Below are positions 10,079-18,540 of a stretch of DNA of 64,000 nucleotides, in pieces. Below the pieces are notes generated by a model that searched no databases, had not been told where the DNA came from, and was given only the letters and a program-made list of their open reading frames with translations. Location of the stretch: contig NZ_PIPW01000004.1 in the NCBI RefSeq assembly GCF_003987215.1, forward strand, positions 124,001 through 188,000, in the 5' to 3' direction. Every line of letters begins with the position of its first letter. The first letter of the stretch is position 1. Origin of the DNA: Pseudidiomarina halophila. Lineage in GTDB: Bacteria; Pseudomonadota; Gammaproteobacteria; Enterobacterales; Alteromonadaceae. A program made the position numbers and the translations under genes.

Positions 10079-10462
10079 ATGAGTTCGAAAAATTGGGCGC
10101 GCGTACTTTTTATTGGGTTACTAATAGTGGTGACCGCCGCGTTTTTAATGCAAGTATCAACTGGTGAACTGCCGCGTTTTGAGCATTTAGATAAAGTTGT
10201 TCATTTTGCCGCGTTTTTTGTGCTTGCCTGGGCGTTTTATCATGCTTTCCCAATTCCAATCTGGGCAGCTTTGGTGGTGCTTACTGGCTATGGTCTGCTC
10301 ATTGAGTACATCCAGGATCTTTTGCCCTATCGGGATTCAAGTTGGGGCGACTTGCTGGCTGACGGCCTGGGTGCTGCGACCTTCTACTTAATTGCATGGT
10401 GGCGCTTTATGCGCCACCGCAGAAAACTAGCTAAGACTTCTTCTTCTTCTTCTTCGACTTAG
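10079..10462 (+). CDS. VanZ-like family membrane protein
   Basis: Small integral membrane protein of 127 residues with about four hydrophobic segments and the VanZ-like signature: DKVVHFAAFFVLAWAF, GLLIEYIQDLLPYRDSS and GDLLADGLGAATFYL. The family is named for teicoplanin resistance VanZ, but most members have no known role. The cytosolic tail runs KLAKTSSSSSST, encoded by a TTC triplet repeat that is also the antisense of the srmB C-terminus; the two genes overlap tail to tail by 32 bp. Follows thiI by 24 bp and may be co-transcribed with it. Confidence 0.85.
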   Translation: MSSKNWARVLFIGLLIVVTAAFLMQVSTGELPRFEHLDKVVHFAAFFVLAWAFYHAFPIPIWAALVVLTGYGLLIEYIQDLLPYRDSSWGDLLADGLGAATFYLIAWWRFMRHRRKLAKTSSSSSST

Positions 10463-11660
10463 CGTCAGTTTTCTTATTCTTTTTCTTTTTCGTGCGCTTA
10501 CGCGGATCAGGGAATTTATACTGTGGTTTGAGCTCAGCAAATACCCGGCGCTCGATTTTGCTTTCCTGGTAGCGCTCGATACGACCTAGTAAATCGGCAT
10601 CGTGCGCCTCGACCAGATTCACCGCAACACCACTTTTCCCGGCACGCGCTGTACGTCCGATACGATGCAAATAAACATCTGCCTGCCGTGGCAAGTCATA
10701 ATTAACCACTAACTCGACATCTTCAATATCCAGGCCGCGGGCGGCAACATCTGTGGCGATAAGCGTCGCATCGGCAAAGGTTTCCATCCGCGCGATAATT
10801 TTCTGCCGTTCGTCTTGCGGCATATCACCACGCAAGGTTAAGTTCTTAATCTCCGCGCTCCACAACTTCGCTGACAGCTCTTCTACCTTTTCCCTGGTGC
10901 GCACAAAGATCACGCGCCGTCCGGGGTAGTCCTGCAAAAGTCGCAACAACAGCTGCAATTTGTGATCAGCGGTGTCCGCCTGGTACCAACGTTGCAGGAT
11001 CTTGCCTTTTTCACGTTTTGGCGGCTGCACGACAACGTGCTCCGGCGACTTTTGAATTGCCGCAGAAAAACGCAGTACGCCCGGACTCTCCAGGGTCGCG
11101 GAAAACAACAGCGACTGGGTTAAATTAAGCGCGGATTCGGCAATCATTTTCACTGACTCAGTGAAGCCCATATCGAGCATCCGATCAGCTTCATCGATAA
11201 TCAGCCACTCAATCTGTTCAAGCTCGCACTGACCGGCATTAAGTAAGTCGATGAGGCGGCCGGGTGTGGCGACCAGAATATCGTGGGGTGCTTCAAGCAG
11301 CTGATGCTGACTGCCGTAATTGACACCACCGGTAATCAGTACCGAGCGTAACCCGGTGGATTCTTCAAAGGCATCTGCTTGCTCAGCAATCTGCTGCGCC
11401 AACTCGCGGGTCGGTGCTAGAATAAGGACGCGTGCACCACCGGGTTGCTGACGCGGGAAGTCAATCAGGTGCTGCAGCGCAGGCAGTAAGAATGCCAGAG
11501 TTTTACCTGTTCCCGTGGGCGAGTTGACGAGTAAATCTTGTCCTGCAAGCGCCAGTGGGATGACAGCTTGTTGTACTTTCGCTGGCTTATTCAGCTCAGC
11601 GCCTAGCAGTACGTCAATGAGTTCGTCGTCGAGTTCGAGTTGATCCCAATCGGGGGTCAT
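10431..11660 (-). CDS. srmB: DEAD-box ATP-dependent RNA helicase, SrmB-like
   Basis: RNA helicase of 409 residues; SrmB acts in early 50S ribosome assembly in E. coli. Motifs in order: SPTGTGKT (47-54), PTRELA, TPGRL, DEAD (156-159, context IIDEADRMLDMGF), FSATLE, VATDVAARG-like IATDVAARGLDI and HRIGRTARAGK. A Lys-rich tail follows residue 390. The SrmB assignment over other DEAD proteins rests on the ALQHLIDFPR and SLVEAHD-like NLVEAHDADLL segments and on the divergent trmN neighbour, the E. coli arrangement. The 3' end overlaps the VanZ-like gene through a TTC/GAA repeat. Confidence 0.9.
   Translation of the reverse strand: MTPDWDQLELDDELIDVLLGAELNKPAKVQQAVIPLALAGQDLLVNSPTGTGKTLAFLLPALQHLIDFPRQQPGGARVLILAPTRELAQQIAEQADAFEESTGLRSVLITGGVNYGSQHQLLEAPHDILVATPGRLIDLLNAGQCELEQIEWLIIDEADRMLDMGFTESVKMIAESALNLTQSLLFSATLESPGVLRFSAAIQKSPEHVVVQPPKREKGKILQRWYQADTADHKLQLLLRLLQDYPGRRVIFVRTREKVEELSAKLWSAEIKNLTLRGDMPQDERQKIIARMETFADATLIATDVAARGLDIEDVELVVNYDLPRQADVYLHRIGRTARAGKSGVAVNLVEAHDADLLGRIERYQESKIERRVFAELKPQYKFPDPRKRTKKKKNKKTDAKSKKKKKKS
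10440..10458. repeat. TTC triplet repeat in the VanZ/srmB tail-to-tail overlap
   Basis: Six uninterrupted TTC units read as TCT/TCG serine codons for the VanZ-like tail on the plus strand and as AAG lysine codons for the SrmB tail on the minus strand. Gain or loss of whole units would lengthen or shorten both proteins without shifting either frame. Confidence 0.85.
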
Positions 11661-11704
11661 GATGTGTTCCTTAGTTCCAAACGATTTGCTTCGTCGGGGT
11701 CAGC

Positions 11705-12421
11705 ATGGGCTTTCAATGCCAGCAATTTTATATCAAAGACGATCGATGTGCGATGAAAGTAAGCACAGATAGCCTTATTTTTGGTAGTTATGTGCCGATT
11801 AGTAAAGCCAAGCGCGCACTCGATCTCGGCACCGGCTCCGGCATACTGGCGCTCATGCTGGCACAACGGAGTGCTGAATTGCAGATCGACGCCATTGATT
11901 GCGAAGCTGAGGCGGTGGGGGAGGCTGCTGAAAACGCAGCTGTTTCGCCATGGCCTCAGCGAATTCAAACCTATCAGGCCGATGTGCGGGACTGGCAAAA
12001 TTCCTATCGTTACGAGCTTATTGTATGTAATCCGCCTTATTTTCCTGAACAACTGGTAAGTCCGCAGCTGACACGGCAATTAGCTCGGCAGGGTGACACT
12101 GAAATTAGTGATTGGCTAAGATGCGCGCGGCGTAACTTGTCAGCAGCCGGCCGTTTTTACTGGATCATTCCGCACAGTCAACGTGAATCACGCGCTGAAC
12201 ACGCGCAAGCTAATGGCTTTCATTTGCGCGATGAACTGTTGATTTTTAGCACTGCCAAGAAGCCAGCAAAGCTAGTGATTCAGGGGTGGCAGTTACAACC
12301 CGCAACGTCCGTGGCTGTTACCGGGTTAACGATTCATGCGGGCGCCGGTTATAGCGCGGAGTACCGTGAGCTTACCGGCGATTTTTATCTCGCCGGTAAG
12401 TCACAAGCGGAGCAAGGTTAA
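11705..12421 (+). CDS. trmN: tRNA1(Val) (adenine(37)-N6)-methyltransferase
   Basis: SAM-dependent enzyme (YfiC family) that methylates A37 of tRNA-Val. The 238-residue product has FYIKDDRCAMKVSTDS at the N-terminus, the SAM-binding LDLGTGSGILALMLAQR (about residues 40-56), and the catalytic NPPY in IVCNPPYFPEQL near residue 103. It is divergent from srmB with 44 bp between starts, as in E. coli, which supports both names. The last 4 bp overlap the convergent peptidase gene. Confidence 0.93.
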   Translation: MGFQCQQFYIKDDRCAMKVSTDSLIFGSYVPISKAKRALDLGTGSGILALMLAQRSAELQIDAIDCEAEAVGEAAENAAVSPWPQRIQTYQADVRDWQNSYRYELIVCNPPYFPEQLVSPQLTRQLARQGDTEISDWLRCARRNLSAAGRFYWIIPHSQRESRAEHAQANGFHLRDELLIFSTAKKPAKLVIQGWQLQPATSVAVTGLTIHAGAGYSAEYRELTGDFYLAGKSQAEQG

Positions 12422-14094
12422 AGACCAAGCACCTCTTTACCTTGCTTGAAGGTGATGTCGACAGGAATATTTGCCGCAGACAAACGGTCAAGATCCGCTT
12501 GCAGGGTGGAACCCACATTTCCCATTTCATCGAATAACTGACCAACACCTTGATAATCACCATCACCCTGGAGCGTTAAGATTTTCTCTGAAAGACTTGT
12601 CATGGCGGCTCGGGTGGCGTCCATATTGACAGCATAAAGCCCGTCTTCGTTACGGGTAAATGCCCCGGCATCAGCAAAGTAGTTAAAGCGGATCATGTTA
12701 GCTTTGCCATGCGCACTGGAAGCGCCGAAACGAACTGAGCGAAAGATACCTGCTAAAAAGGTCACGTAATAATCCTCGAGTTGACCCTCGGTAATCACGC
12801 CTTTTTCGAGTAACTGGGTGACCATATAAAGTCCCAGGATGTCAGCTTTGCCTTCTTCCAAAGCTGATGCATGCTCTTTCAAAGCTTCCCGTACAGTACT
12901 GCTACCATCAAGAGTGTTTTTAATACCTAAACCGTGGGCGACCTCATGGAACATGGTATTGGCAAAGAACGCATCAAAGGTAATATGTTGGCGTTGTTCT
13001 GGCACAATCAGCTCATCGGCGATTGGAATTAGAATCTGATCAAACTTCGCCCGCATGGCGTTCTTCAACTGCAACCGACGGGTACCTTTTTCTAACTGGA
13101 CTTCTTCATCATTAGGCAGGTTTATCGCAATGGTTTTGCTACCAGCATTGGAGTGGCCCGCATAGTAAACCACATCGTAAGCATTTAACTGAGCTTCAGA
13201 GCCTGGCATTTCAGCCTTATAGTCTTCAGCAACCGGCAGGCCGCGCTGAAGTTCAGGCAAATACTCAGCATACTTTTCCAGCCTTTCGCTCCAGGCGAGG
13301 TCCTTAATCAGCACATAAGATTCAAACCCGGCGCGATAGCCGAAGAGTTGATCTTCGTAGGTTTCAATGGGACCAATGACAACATCAATTTCATTATCTG
13401 TCATTTCCATCCAGGCCAGATCTGAGGCTTGGTAGCTATTGGTCTCAAATGCATAGGCGCGCAGGTTCAGATAATTCTCGAAACTTTTACTTTCCGCCAG
13501 GTAAGCGGCCTGACGCAGCAGTGACGCAGCTTCGTTAAGTTGTTCTTCGTAGGCTTCGTTATAGGGGATCGAATAGAGCTCACCGGCTTCATTGCGGCGA
13601 ACCAGCGTATAAAGATCGATTTTCCCTTCAAATTCGGCTTGTTCGAATTCTGCCTTACTCATGTCGACCGGATAAAAATTCGCGCCTGCAGGCTTAGGCC
13701 CAAAGCCGGTCAGAAAGGGTTGGTTATTATTAAGACGATCCCAGGGGCCGTAGTTAATTTCGACAAACTCACGGACTTCATCATCACTAACAGCATTAAG
13801 GAGCTCAGCTTTATCTCCAGGAAAAGCCTGCAGCCAGAACAGGTCGTCCATAATATCGGAGGCGTCGATTAAAAGTTCGATCAGTTGCTTCTGTTCGTCG
13901 CTGAGATGACTTAAATCGGTGGTCAAATCGACCGACTGATAAATATCCAGTCGTTGCTCGGCACCTTCAACAAGAACATGAGCCGGGGCTTCGGCCTCGT
14001 CGCTCATTGGCGTTGGGGTCGTTTGCTGTTGGCCGCAGGCACTGAGTGTGAGTAGTGCCAGTGCCGATAGGGTAAACATATGGGTAAGTTTCAT
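12418..14094 (-). CDS. Lipoprotein with M49-like (dipeptidyl-peptidase III family) zinc peptidase domain
   Basis: Probable zinc metallopeptidase of 558 residues. The N-terminus is a lipoprotein signal ending in lipobox LSAC (Cys20), so it is likely membrane-anchored outside the cytosol. The zinc site is H383-EVAH-387 (FHEVAHGLGIKNTLDG), followed about 30 residues later by ALEEGKADILGLYMV, whose Glu would be the third ligand. Classical DPP III has HEXXGH with six positions; this shorter HEXXH form also occurs in the M49-like branch found in bacteria and plants. Substrate unknown. Lies 39 bp downstream of rdgC on the same strand. Confidence 0.8.
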   Translation of the reverse strand: MKLTHMFTLSALALLTLSACGQQQTTPTPMSDEAEAPAHVLVEGAEQRLDIYQSVDLTTDLSHLSDEQKQLIELLIDASDIMDDLFWLQAFPGDKAELLNAVSDDEVREFVEINYGPWDRLNNNQPFLTGFGPKPAGANFYPVDMSKAEFEQAEFEGKIDLYTLVRRNEAGELYSIPYNEAYEEQLNEAASLLRQAAYLAESKSFENYLNLRAYAFETNSYQASDLAWMEMTDNEIDVVIGPIETYEDQLFGYRAGFESYVLIKDLAWSERLEKYAEYLPELQRGLPVAEDYKAEMPGSEAQLNAYDVVYYAGHSNAGSKTIAINLPNDEEVQLEKGTRRLQLKNAMRAKFDQILIPIADELIVPEQRQHITFDAFFANTMFHEVAHGLGIKNTLDGSSTVREALKEHASALEEGKADILGLYMVTQLLEKGVITEGQLEDYYVTFLAGIFRSVRFGASSAHGKANMIRFNYFADAGAFTRNEDGLYAVNMDATRAAMTSLSEKILTLQGDGDYQGVGQLFDEMGNVGSTLQADLDRLSAANIPVDITFKQGKEVLGL

Positions 14095-14133
14095 AGTGCA
14101 CCTGTAGTGTTGCTCTGAATGACCAAAGTGTAA

Positions 14134-15042
14134 TTAATCTACGCTGATTTGGTCATTAAATAAACTAACAAGTTGCGGAAACAATGCGCTGATTTCACCG
14201 CTTAATAATGCGAAATCGGCATCTATTTTCTGTTCCGGTGTTGCATCCACTAACTTGTCCTGATCATCCAGCAGCACGTCAGTTGCTTTGAAACGCTTAA
14301 TCGCCATGTCCTGCTCCAATACCATGGTAATGCGTTCCTGCCACTCAACTGCAAGCTTAGTGACCTGCTTACCATGCTCTAAATGGGCGGTGATCTGGGG
14401 ACTGGTCAGCTCGTGATTTTTACAGCGGATGATTCCACCTTCTTCATCGCTGTCGCGTAATTCAGCTTCATCGCCGAATTCAAATTCTCCGGGCAGCTGC
14501 CCCTGTTTCAACCATTGGGTGAAATAAAGTTCAGTCGGCTGTTCGCTGAACCAGGGTTTGACTGGCAATGAACCGAGACTGCTGCGCAATAAGCCGAGGA
14601 AGTCTTCTGCCTGATTACTGGCGGAGGCATCGACTACAACAATACGGTGTTGCATGTCGAGCATGCCCCAGGTGAGCTTAAAACGTGTAAACGCCTGAGG
14701 CAGCAGTTGATGCACCAGATCTTCTTTTAACGATTGTTTCTCCTTGCCAACCACGCGGCGGCCCTGATCGGCCTCAATAACTTCAATCTGTTCTTCCAGC
14801 TGGGCATTGACCACACTTGCTGGCAGCACTTTTTCCTCTTTGCGCGCACAGAACAAATAGTGTTTTCCTATCTGGTGAAACAACTCTTCGCTGCGCGCCC
14901 CAAACGGTGATGACCAGCCAAAACTAGCCAGCTCACTGCGGCCGCATGGCTTGAATTGATGTTCAGTAAGCGCTGGTGCTAAATCTTCCGGGAGTTGAAA
15001 ATCATCAGCTAAGGTATAAATACGCAAATTGCGAAACCACAT
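14134..15042 (-). CDS. rdgC: Recombination-associated protein RdgC
   Basis: DNA-binding ring protein that restrains RecA-dependent recombination. The 302-residue product matches the family in length and in MWFRNLRIYTL at the N-terminus, FGWSSPFG, FCARKEEKVLPASVVN, TWGMLDMQHRIVVVDASA, PVKPWFSEQPTELYFTQWL and LDDQDKLVDATPEQKIDADFAL (each shown in part). Sits 34 bp downstream of a histidine kinase gene and upstream of the M49-like peptidase on the minus strand; the spacing allows one transcript but the functions are unrelated. Confidence 0.96.
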   Translation of the reverse strand: MWFRNLRIYTLADDFQLPEDLAPALTEHQFKPCGRSELASFGWSSPFGARSEELFHQIGKHYLFCARKEEKVLPASVVNAQLEEQIEVIEADQGRRVVGKEKQSLKEDLVHQLLPQAFTRFKLTWGMLDMQHRIVVVDASASNQAEDFLGLLRSSLGSLPVKPWFSEQPTELYFTQWLKQGQLPGEFEFGDEAELRDSDEEGGIIRCKNHELTSPQITAHLEHGKQVTKLAVEWQERITMVLEQDMAIKRFKATDVLLDDQDKLVDATPEQKIDADFALLSGEISALFPQLVSLFNDQISVD

Positions 15043-15076
15043 AACTTCATTCCTTGGTGTTGGCTGTTAAATCAGA

Positions 15077-16819
15077 TTAGCTATCAATAAATTGAATCGG
15101 TAATTCAATGTGATAGGAGAGTCCTTCGCCCGGTGCCGATTGTACAGCTATGGTACCAGAGAAGGTTTGTTCGACGAGGTCGCGGACAATGTGTGTGCCC
15201 AATCCACTGCCACCGCGCTCTCTTCGCGTTGTGAAGAACGGGTCGAACAGATGTTGCTGCTGAGCTTCGGTGAGCCCTCTGCCGTTATCTTTATAGTCAA
15301 TATGCAAGACGTCGCCCTGCCGGCGAACCTCAATGTGCATTTTGCCTTGCTGGACATCGGTAAACGCGTGAATTAAAGAATTTAACACGAGGTTAGTAAT
15401 GATCTGTGCCAGTGCACCGGCATTGCAACGGGCATTAAGATCTTTCGGACAATCAAGCTGAATCTCATGATCGGTATTTTTGAAACGCGGTCGCAGCGCT
15501 TGCAACACACTCTGAAAATAATGGTTAAGATTAATCTCGCGAATCGCCGCGGAGGTCTGGTCAACGGCCACCTGTTTAAAACCGTCGAGTAGCTCAGACG
15601 CCCGCCCCAGATTACTCTCAGCTAAGTTCACCCCTTCCATACTGGCGCTTAGCAGCTCGCGTAGTTGGGCTTCGGTCAACTCTTTGTTTTCCAGCGCTTG
15701 CTGTATTGCCTCGAGTTTGTCGCGCAATAAACTGGTCGCGGTGATGCCGATACCGAGCGGAGTATTTACATCATGGGTAATGCCAGCAACTAAACGCCCC
15801 AGTGATGCCAGTTTTTCCGCTTCAATCAGCTGGTCCTGTACCCGCTCAAAGGCTGTTACCGACGACTGTAACTGGGTATTGGTTTCACGCAGATCGTCTT
15901 CGATAATTTTGCGCTGGCGAATTTCCCGCTCGAGTTTTTCCTGGCGCCGTTCCAGTTCATCTTTACGTCGTTCGAGATCCGTTAATACCTGGCTCAGACT
16001 TGAGGTTTTGCGCGCGACCTCCTGCTCTAACACAGCGTTTTGTTCATCCAGCTGGCGGTTAGCAAGCAGCAGTTGCTGTTGTGTGCGTTTCAGATCTTCC
16101 TGATAATCCTCGAGGTTATCCAGCAACTGGTTGTAGGCCTGCTCAACCATTTTAAATTCGGCATGACGATTGTGCTTTAAGTTGATACGTGAATTTTCCA
16201 GATCATCAAGACGGAAATTACGAATCTGTTGCGTCAACATATCCATGGGGCGGTTGAGCATGCGGTTGAAGGCCAGTGTAAACAACACAATCAGGAAGGT
16301 ACTTTTAATGATGGCGTTGCCGAATATGAAGTACAAACTGAACTTAATCCGCTCGAGGGCAATATCCCGGGTAGAAAATAAGGTCACATCACCAACCCGG
16401 TTCGAGTCGCCGGCAAATTCGAAAATAATCGACGAATAATAGCCGAACAAACCGTTGCGTTCCTCTATGACGAAATCTTCAACATCGTTGGTTAAGTTAA
16501 GCGCATTGATGTTGTCTGTCAGACCAAGTTTGACGATGGTGTCGCCGGACTCGTCACGAATAACGATACCAGCGATGGCTGGAATGTTGATGAGCCCTTC
16601 AGCGATGGCTTCAATTTGGCGGTTGTTGTATTCCCATAATGAACGCGCGAGGGAGTTGCTGAAGGTACTTTGCTGGTTTTGTAATTCCTGCACGAGCTGA
16701 CTTTTGGTATCGAAATACTCACCCATTACCTGCACACAAGTCACTATCAGTGTAAGTAGAAAATACACCGAGAGTACGTTGGTTAGCAGAGATTTAGAGA
16801 TACTGGTGGTGCCCGACAT
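15077..16819 (-). CDS. Sensor histidine kinase, no adjacent response regulator
   Basis: Membrane sensor kinase of 580 residues. Hydrophobic segments near residues 9-32 and 158-184 enclose a periplasmic domain of about 125 residues. A HAMP-like stretch and a long coiled coil (about 215-335) lead to the phospho-acceptor His349 in AGITHDVNTPLG and an ATPase domain with N480 (NLVLNSLIHAF), DNGRGL, a FDPFFTT F-box and GGSGLGTHIV. I chose the ATG at 16819 because the upstream GTG/ATG options add 28 residues unlike a sensor N-terminus. No receiver gene is adjacent. Divergent from the Pho-box lipoprotein operon. Confidence 0.88.
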   Translation of the reverse strand: MSGTTSISKSLLTNVLSVYFLLTLIVTCVQVMGEYFDTKSQLVQELQNQQSTFSNSLARSLWEYNNRQIEAIAEGLINIPAIAGIVIRDESGDTIVKLGLTDNINALNLTNDVEDFVIEERNGLFGYYSSIIFEFAGDSNRVGDVTLFSTRDIALERIKFSLYFIFGNAIIKSTFLIVLFTLAFNRMLNRPMDMLTQQIRNFRLDDLENSRINLKHNRHAEFKMVEQAYNQLLDNLEDYQEDLKRTQQQLLLANRQLDEQNAVLEQEVARKTSSLSQVLTDLERRKDELERRQEKLEREIRQRKIIEDDLRETNTQLQSSVTAFERVQDQLIEAEKLASLGRLVAGITHDVNTPLGIGITATSLLRDKLEAIQQALENKELTEAQLRELLSASMEGVNLAESNLGRASELLDGFKQVAVDQTSAAIREINLNHYFQSVLQALRPRFKNTDHEIQLDCPKDLNARCNAGALAQIITNLVLNSLIHAFTDVQQGKMHIEVRRQGDVLHIDYKDNGRGLTEAQQQHLFDPFFTTRRERGGSGLGTHIVRDLVEQTFSGTIAVQSAPGEGLSYHIELPIQFIDS

Positions 16820-16896
16820 CGAATCACTCGCTGGATTAGTTAAGTTCAGTTTATCCCAACTGCGGCGAAGCGCAACCGCAAGACAAGGTAAAGCCG

Positions 16897-16952
16897 CTGT
16901 CATGAAGTCTTCACAGTGGCGTCACTTAGCTGTCATAAAAAATCCCTAAAGT
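16897..16952 (+). promoter_or_regulatory. Pho-box array and -10 of the lipoprotein/TonB-receptor operon
   Basis: Four 7-bp half-sites start at 16897 (CTGTCAT), 16908 (TCTTCAC), 16919 (GCGTCAC) and 16930 (CTGTCAT), exactly 11 bp apart, the layout of two tandem PhoB boxes. Ten bp after the last half-site is TAAAGT (16947-16952), a plausible -10, with no sigma70 -35. This is the standard architecture of a PhoB-activated promoter. It lies between a histidine kinase gene and the lipoprotein gene and points at the latter. Confidence 0.85.
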
Positions 16953-16997
16953 GCCAGCACGAAAATAAATTTCGCCTTCAATCCAATGGAGAATTTC

Positions 16998-18470
16998 ATG
17001 AATCGCACTAAAGCTTTCGCTCTGTCCGCACTTACTGCTTCTTTTATGCTTGCTGGTTGTGGTGGTGATATTAACCTGACCCCAACTTCTATCGATAACT
17101 CAACCACCAATAACGGTGGTGGGGCAGCTCCCGATACCAACAACTGTGCATCTTATGAAGATGCCGGCGCTACGGTACGGGGTGAAAAAATTGGCGCGGA
17201 TTGTGTTTATCCACGTAGTTTCTCGACGCCAGAGAGTCCAGTCGTCACCGATATTCGTCTGGTCGAATTGCCAGGTGGCGCACATATTTTTCCAAATGGT
17301 TTGTACATTGGTGAAAATGTACAGGAAACTGCCAGCGTTGAGCGCGACGGTCCGACTCTGACCATCGATGCTGGTGCGACCCTGGCCTTTGAAGACGGCG
17401 ATTCATTTGTGCGTATCGCACGTGGCGCCGACATCATTGCGGAAGGTAATCGTAATGCGCCTATTACCTTTACTTCAGTACAAGAAGTGGAAAATGGTGT
17501 TAGCAATCCGAACGCACGTGGCTTGTGGGGCGGATTGGTAATTAATGGTTTTGGTATTTCAAACAAGTGTGATCAGGACGATCTGGCAAACTGCGTATTG
17601 CAGGGTGAAGGTGGTGCTGGTTTCTACGGTGGTGATGACAACGCTGATGATTCAGGCATCCTGCGTTATGTGTTGGTCAAATACGCTGGTTATGAAGTTT
17701 CTCTTGATAACGAATTGAACGGGATCACCTTCTACGGTGTGGGTTCAGGTACCACCGTTGAATACATTCAGGTTCACAACAACCTCGATGACGGCATCGA
17801 GTTTTTTGGCGGTGCTGCGAACGCGAAATACGTGGTGCTGACTGGCAACGACGATGACTCACTAGACTGGGCTGACGGCTGGCAGGGCAACATCCAGTAC
17901 ATCGTCACCAAACACGCAGATGACCGTGCCAACCGTGCTATCGAAGCTGACGGCAATAGCCGCAATAATGGCGCGACACCTTATTCAGACCCAATCATTG
18001 CTAACTTCACTTCAATTGGCTCGTTGACGGCTACTGACGGTTCTGATGAATCTGAAGGCGTGCTGCTACGTCAGGGTACGCGCGGTACCTTGTATAACTT
18101 CGTCATCACTGATGCGCGCGGCGAATGTCTGGAAATCGACAATGATGCCACCTTTGCGAACGCAGATGCAGGTAATTTGACCATCGCAAACTCGGTGATT
18201 GCATGTCATGAAAACTTCGCTGATGTCGCCACCCAAACCTGGTACGAGAACGAAGCCACCAACGTCACGCTCGACGAAATGGCTACAGTGTTGACCTCTG
18301 GCTATGTCACCGCAGCTGAAATGACTGATGCATCTGGCGCACCAGTTACCGTAACGCCGAAAACAGATTTAAGCAGCATCGACCCGTTCTTTGACGATGT
18401 TGATTTCATCGGTGCGGTAAGCGAAGACAATGATTGGACAAACGGCTGGACCGTAGGCCTGCGCGACTAG
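16998..18470 (+). CDS. Secreted lipoprotein with right-handed beta-helix-like repeats, Pho-box controlled
   Basis: Putative outer-membrane lipoprotein of 490 residues. Signal peptide with lipobox LAGC (Cys21), then a low-complexity Asn/Gly linker and a long repetitive region rich in short beta turns: TIDAGATLAFEDGDSFVRIA, APITFTSVQ, GLWGGLVINGFG, TVEYIQVHNNLDDGIEFFGG and LTGNDDDSLDWADGWQGNIQ, a pattern typical of parallel beta-helix proteins. It is very acidic. GGAG at 16986-16989 fixes the ATG at 16998; an ATG overlapping that site would have no ribosome site. The TonB receptor follows after 70 bp without a terminator, so it may present a ligand to that receptor. Ligand unknown. Confidence 0.8.
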   Translation: MNRTKAFALSALTASFMLAGCGGDINLTPTSIDNSTTNNGGGAAPDTNNCASYEDAGATVRGEKIGADCVYPRSFSTPESPVVTDIRLVELPGGAHIFPNGLYIGENVQETASVERDGPTLTIDAGATLAFEDGDSFVRIARGADIIAEGNRNAPITFTSVQEVENGVSNPNARGLWGGLVINGFGISNKCDQDDLANCVLQGEGGAGFYGGDDNADDSGILRYVLVKYAGYEVSLDNELNGITFYGVGSGTTVEYIQVHNNLDDGIEFFGGAANAKYVVLTGNDDDSLDWADGWQGNIQYIVTKHADDRANRAIEADGNSRNNGATPYSDPIIANFTSIGSLTATDGSDESEGVLLRQGTRGTLYNFVITDARGECLEIDNDATFANADAGNLTIANSVIACHENFADVATQTWYENEATNVTLDEMATVLTSGYVTAAEMTDASGAPVTVTPKTDLSSIDPFFDDVDFIGAVSEDNDWTNGWTVGLRD

Positions 18471-18540
18471 TTAAGGAACTGGAGCACAAGGACGTGCAGC
18501 TTTTCCCGCTAATTATCATGTCACGCATACGGAGTTTCCT

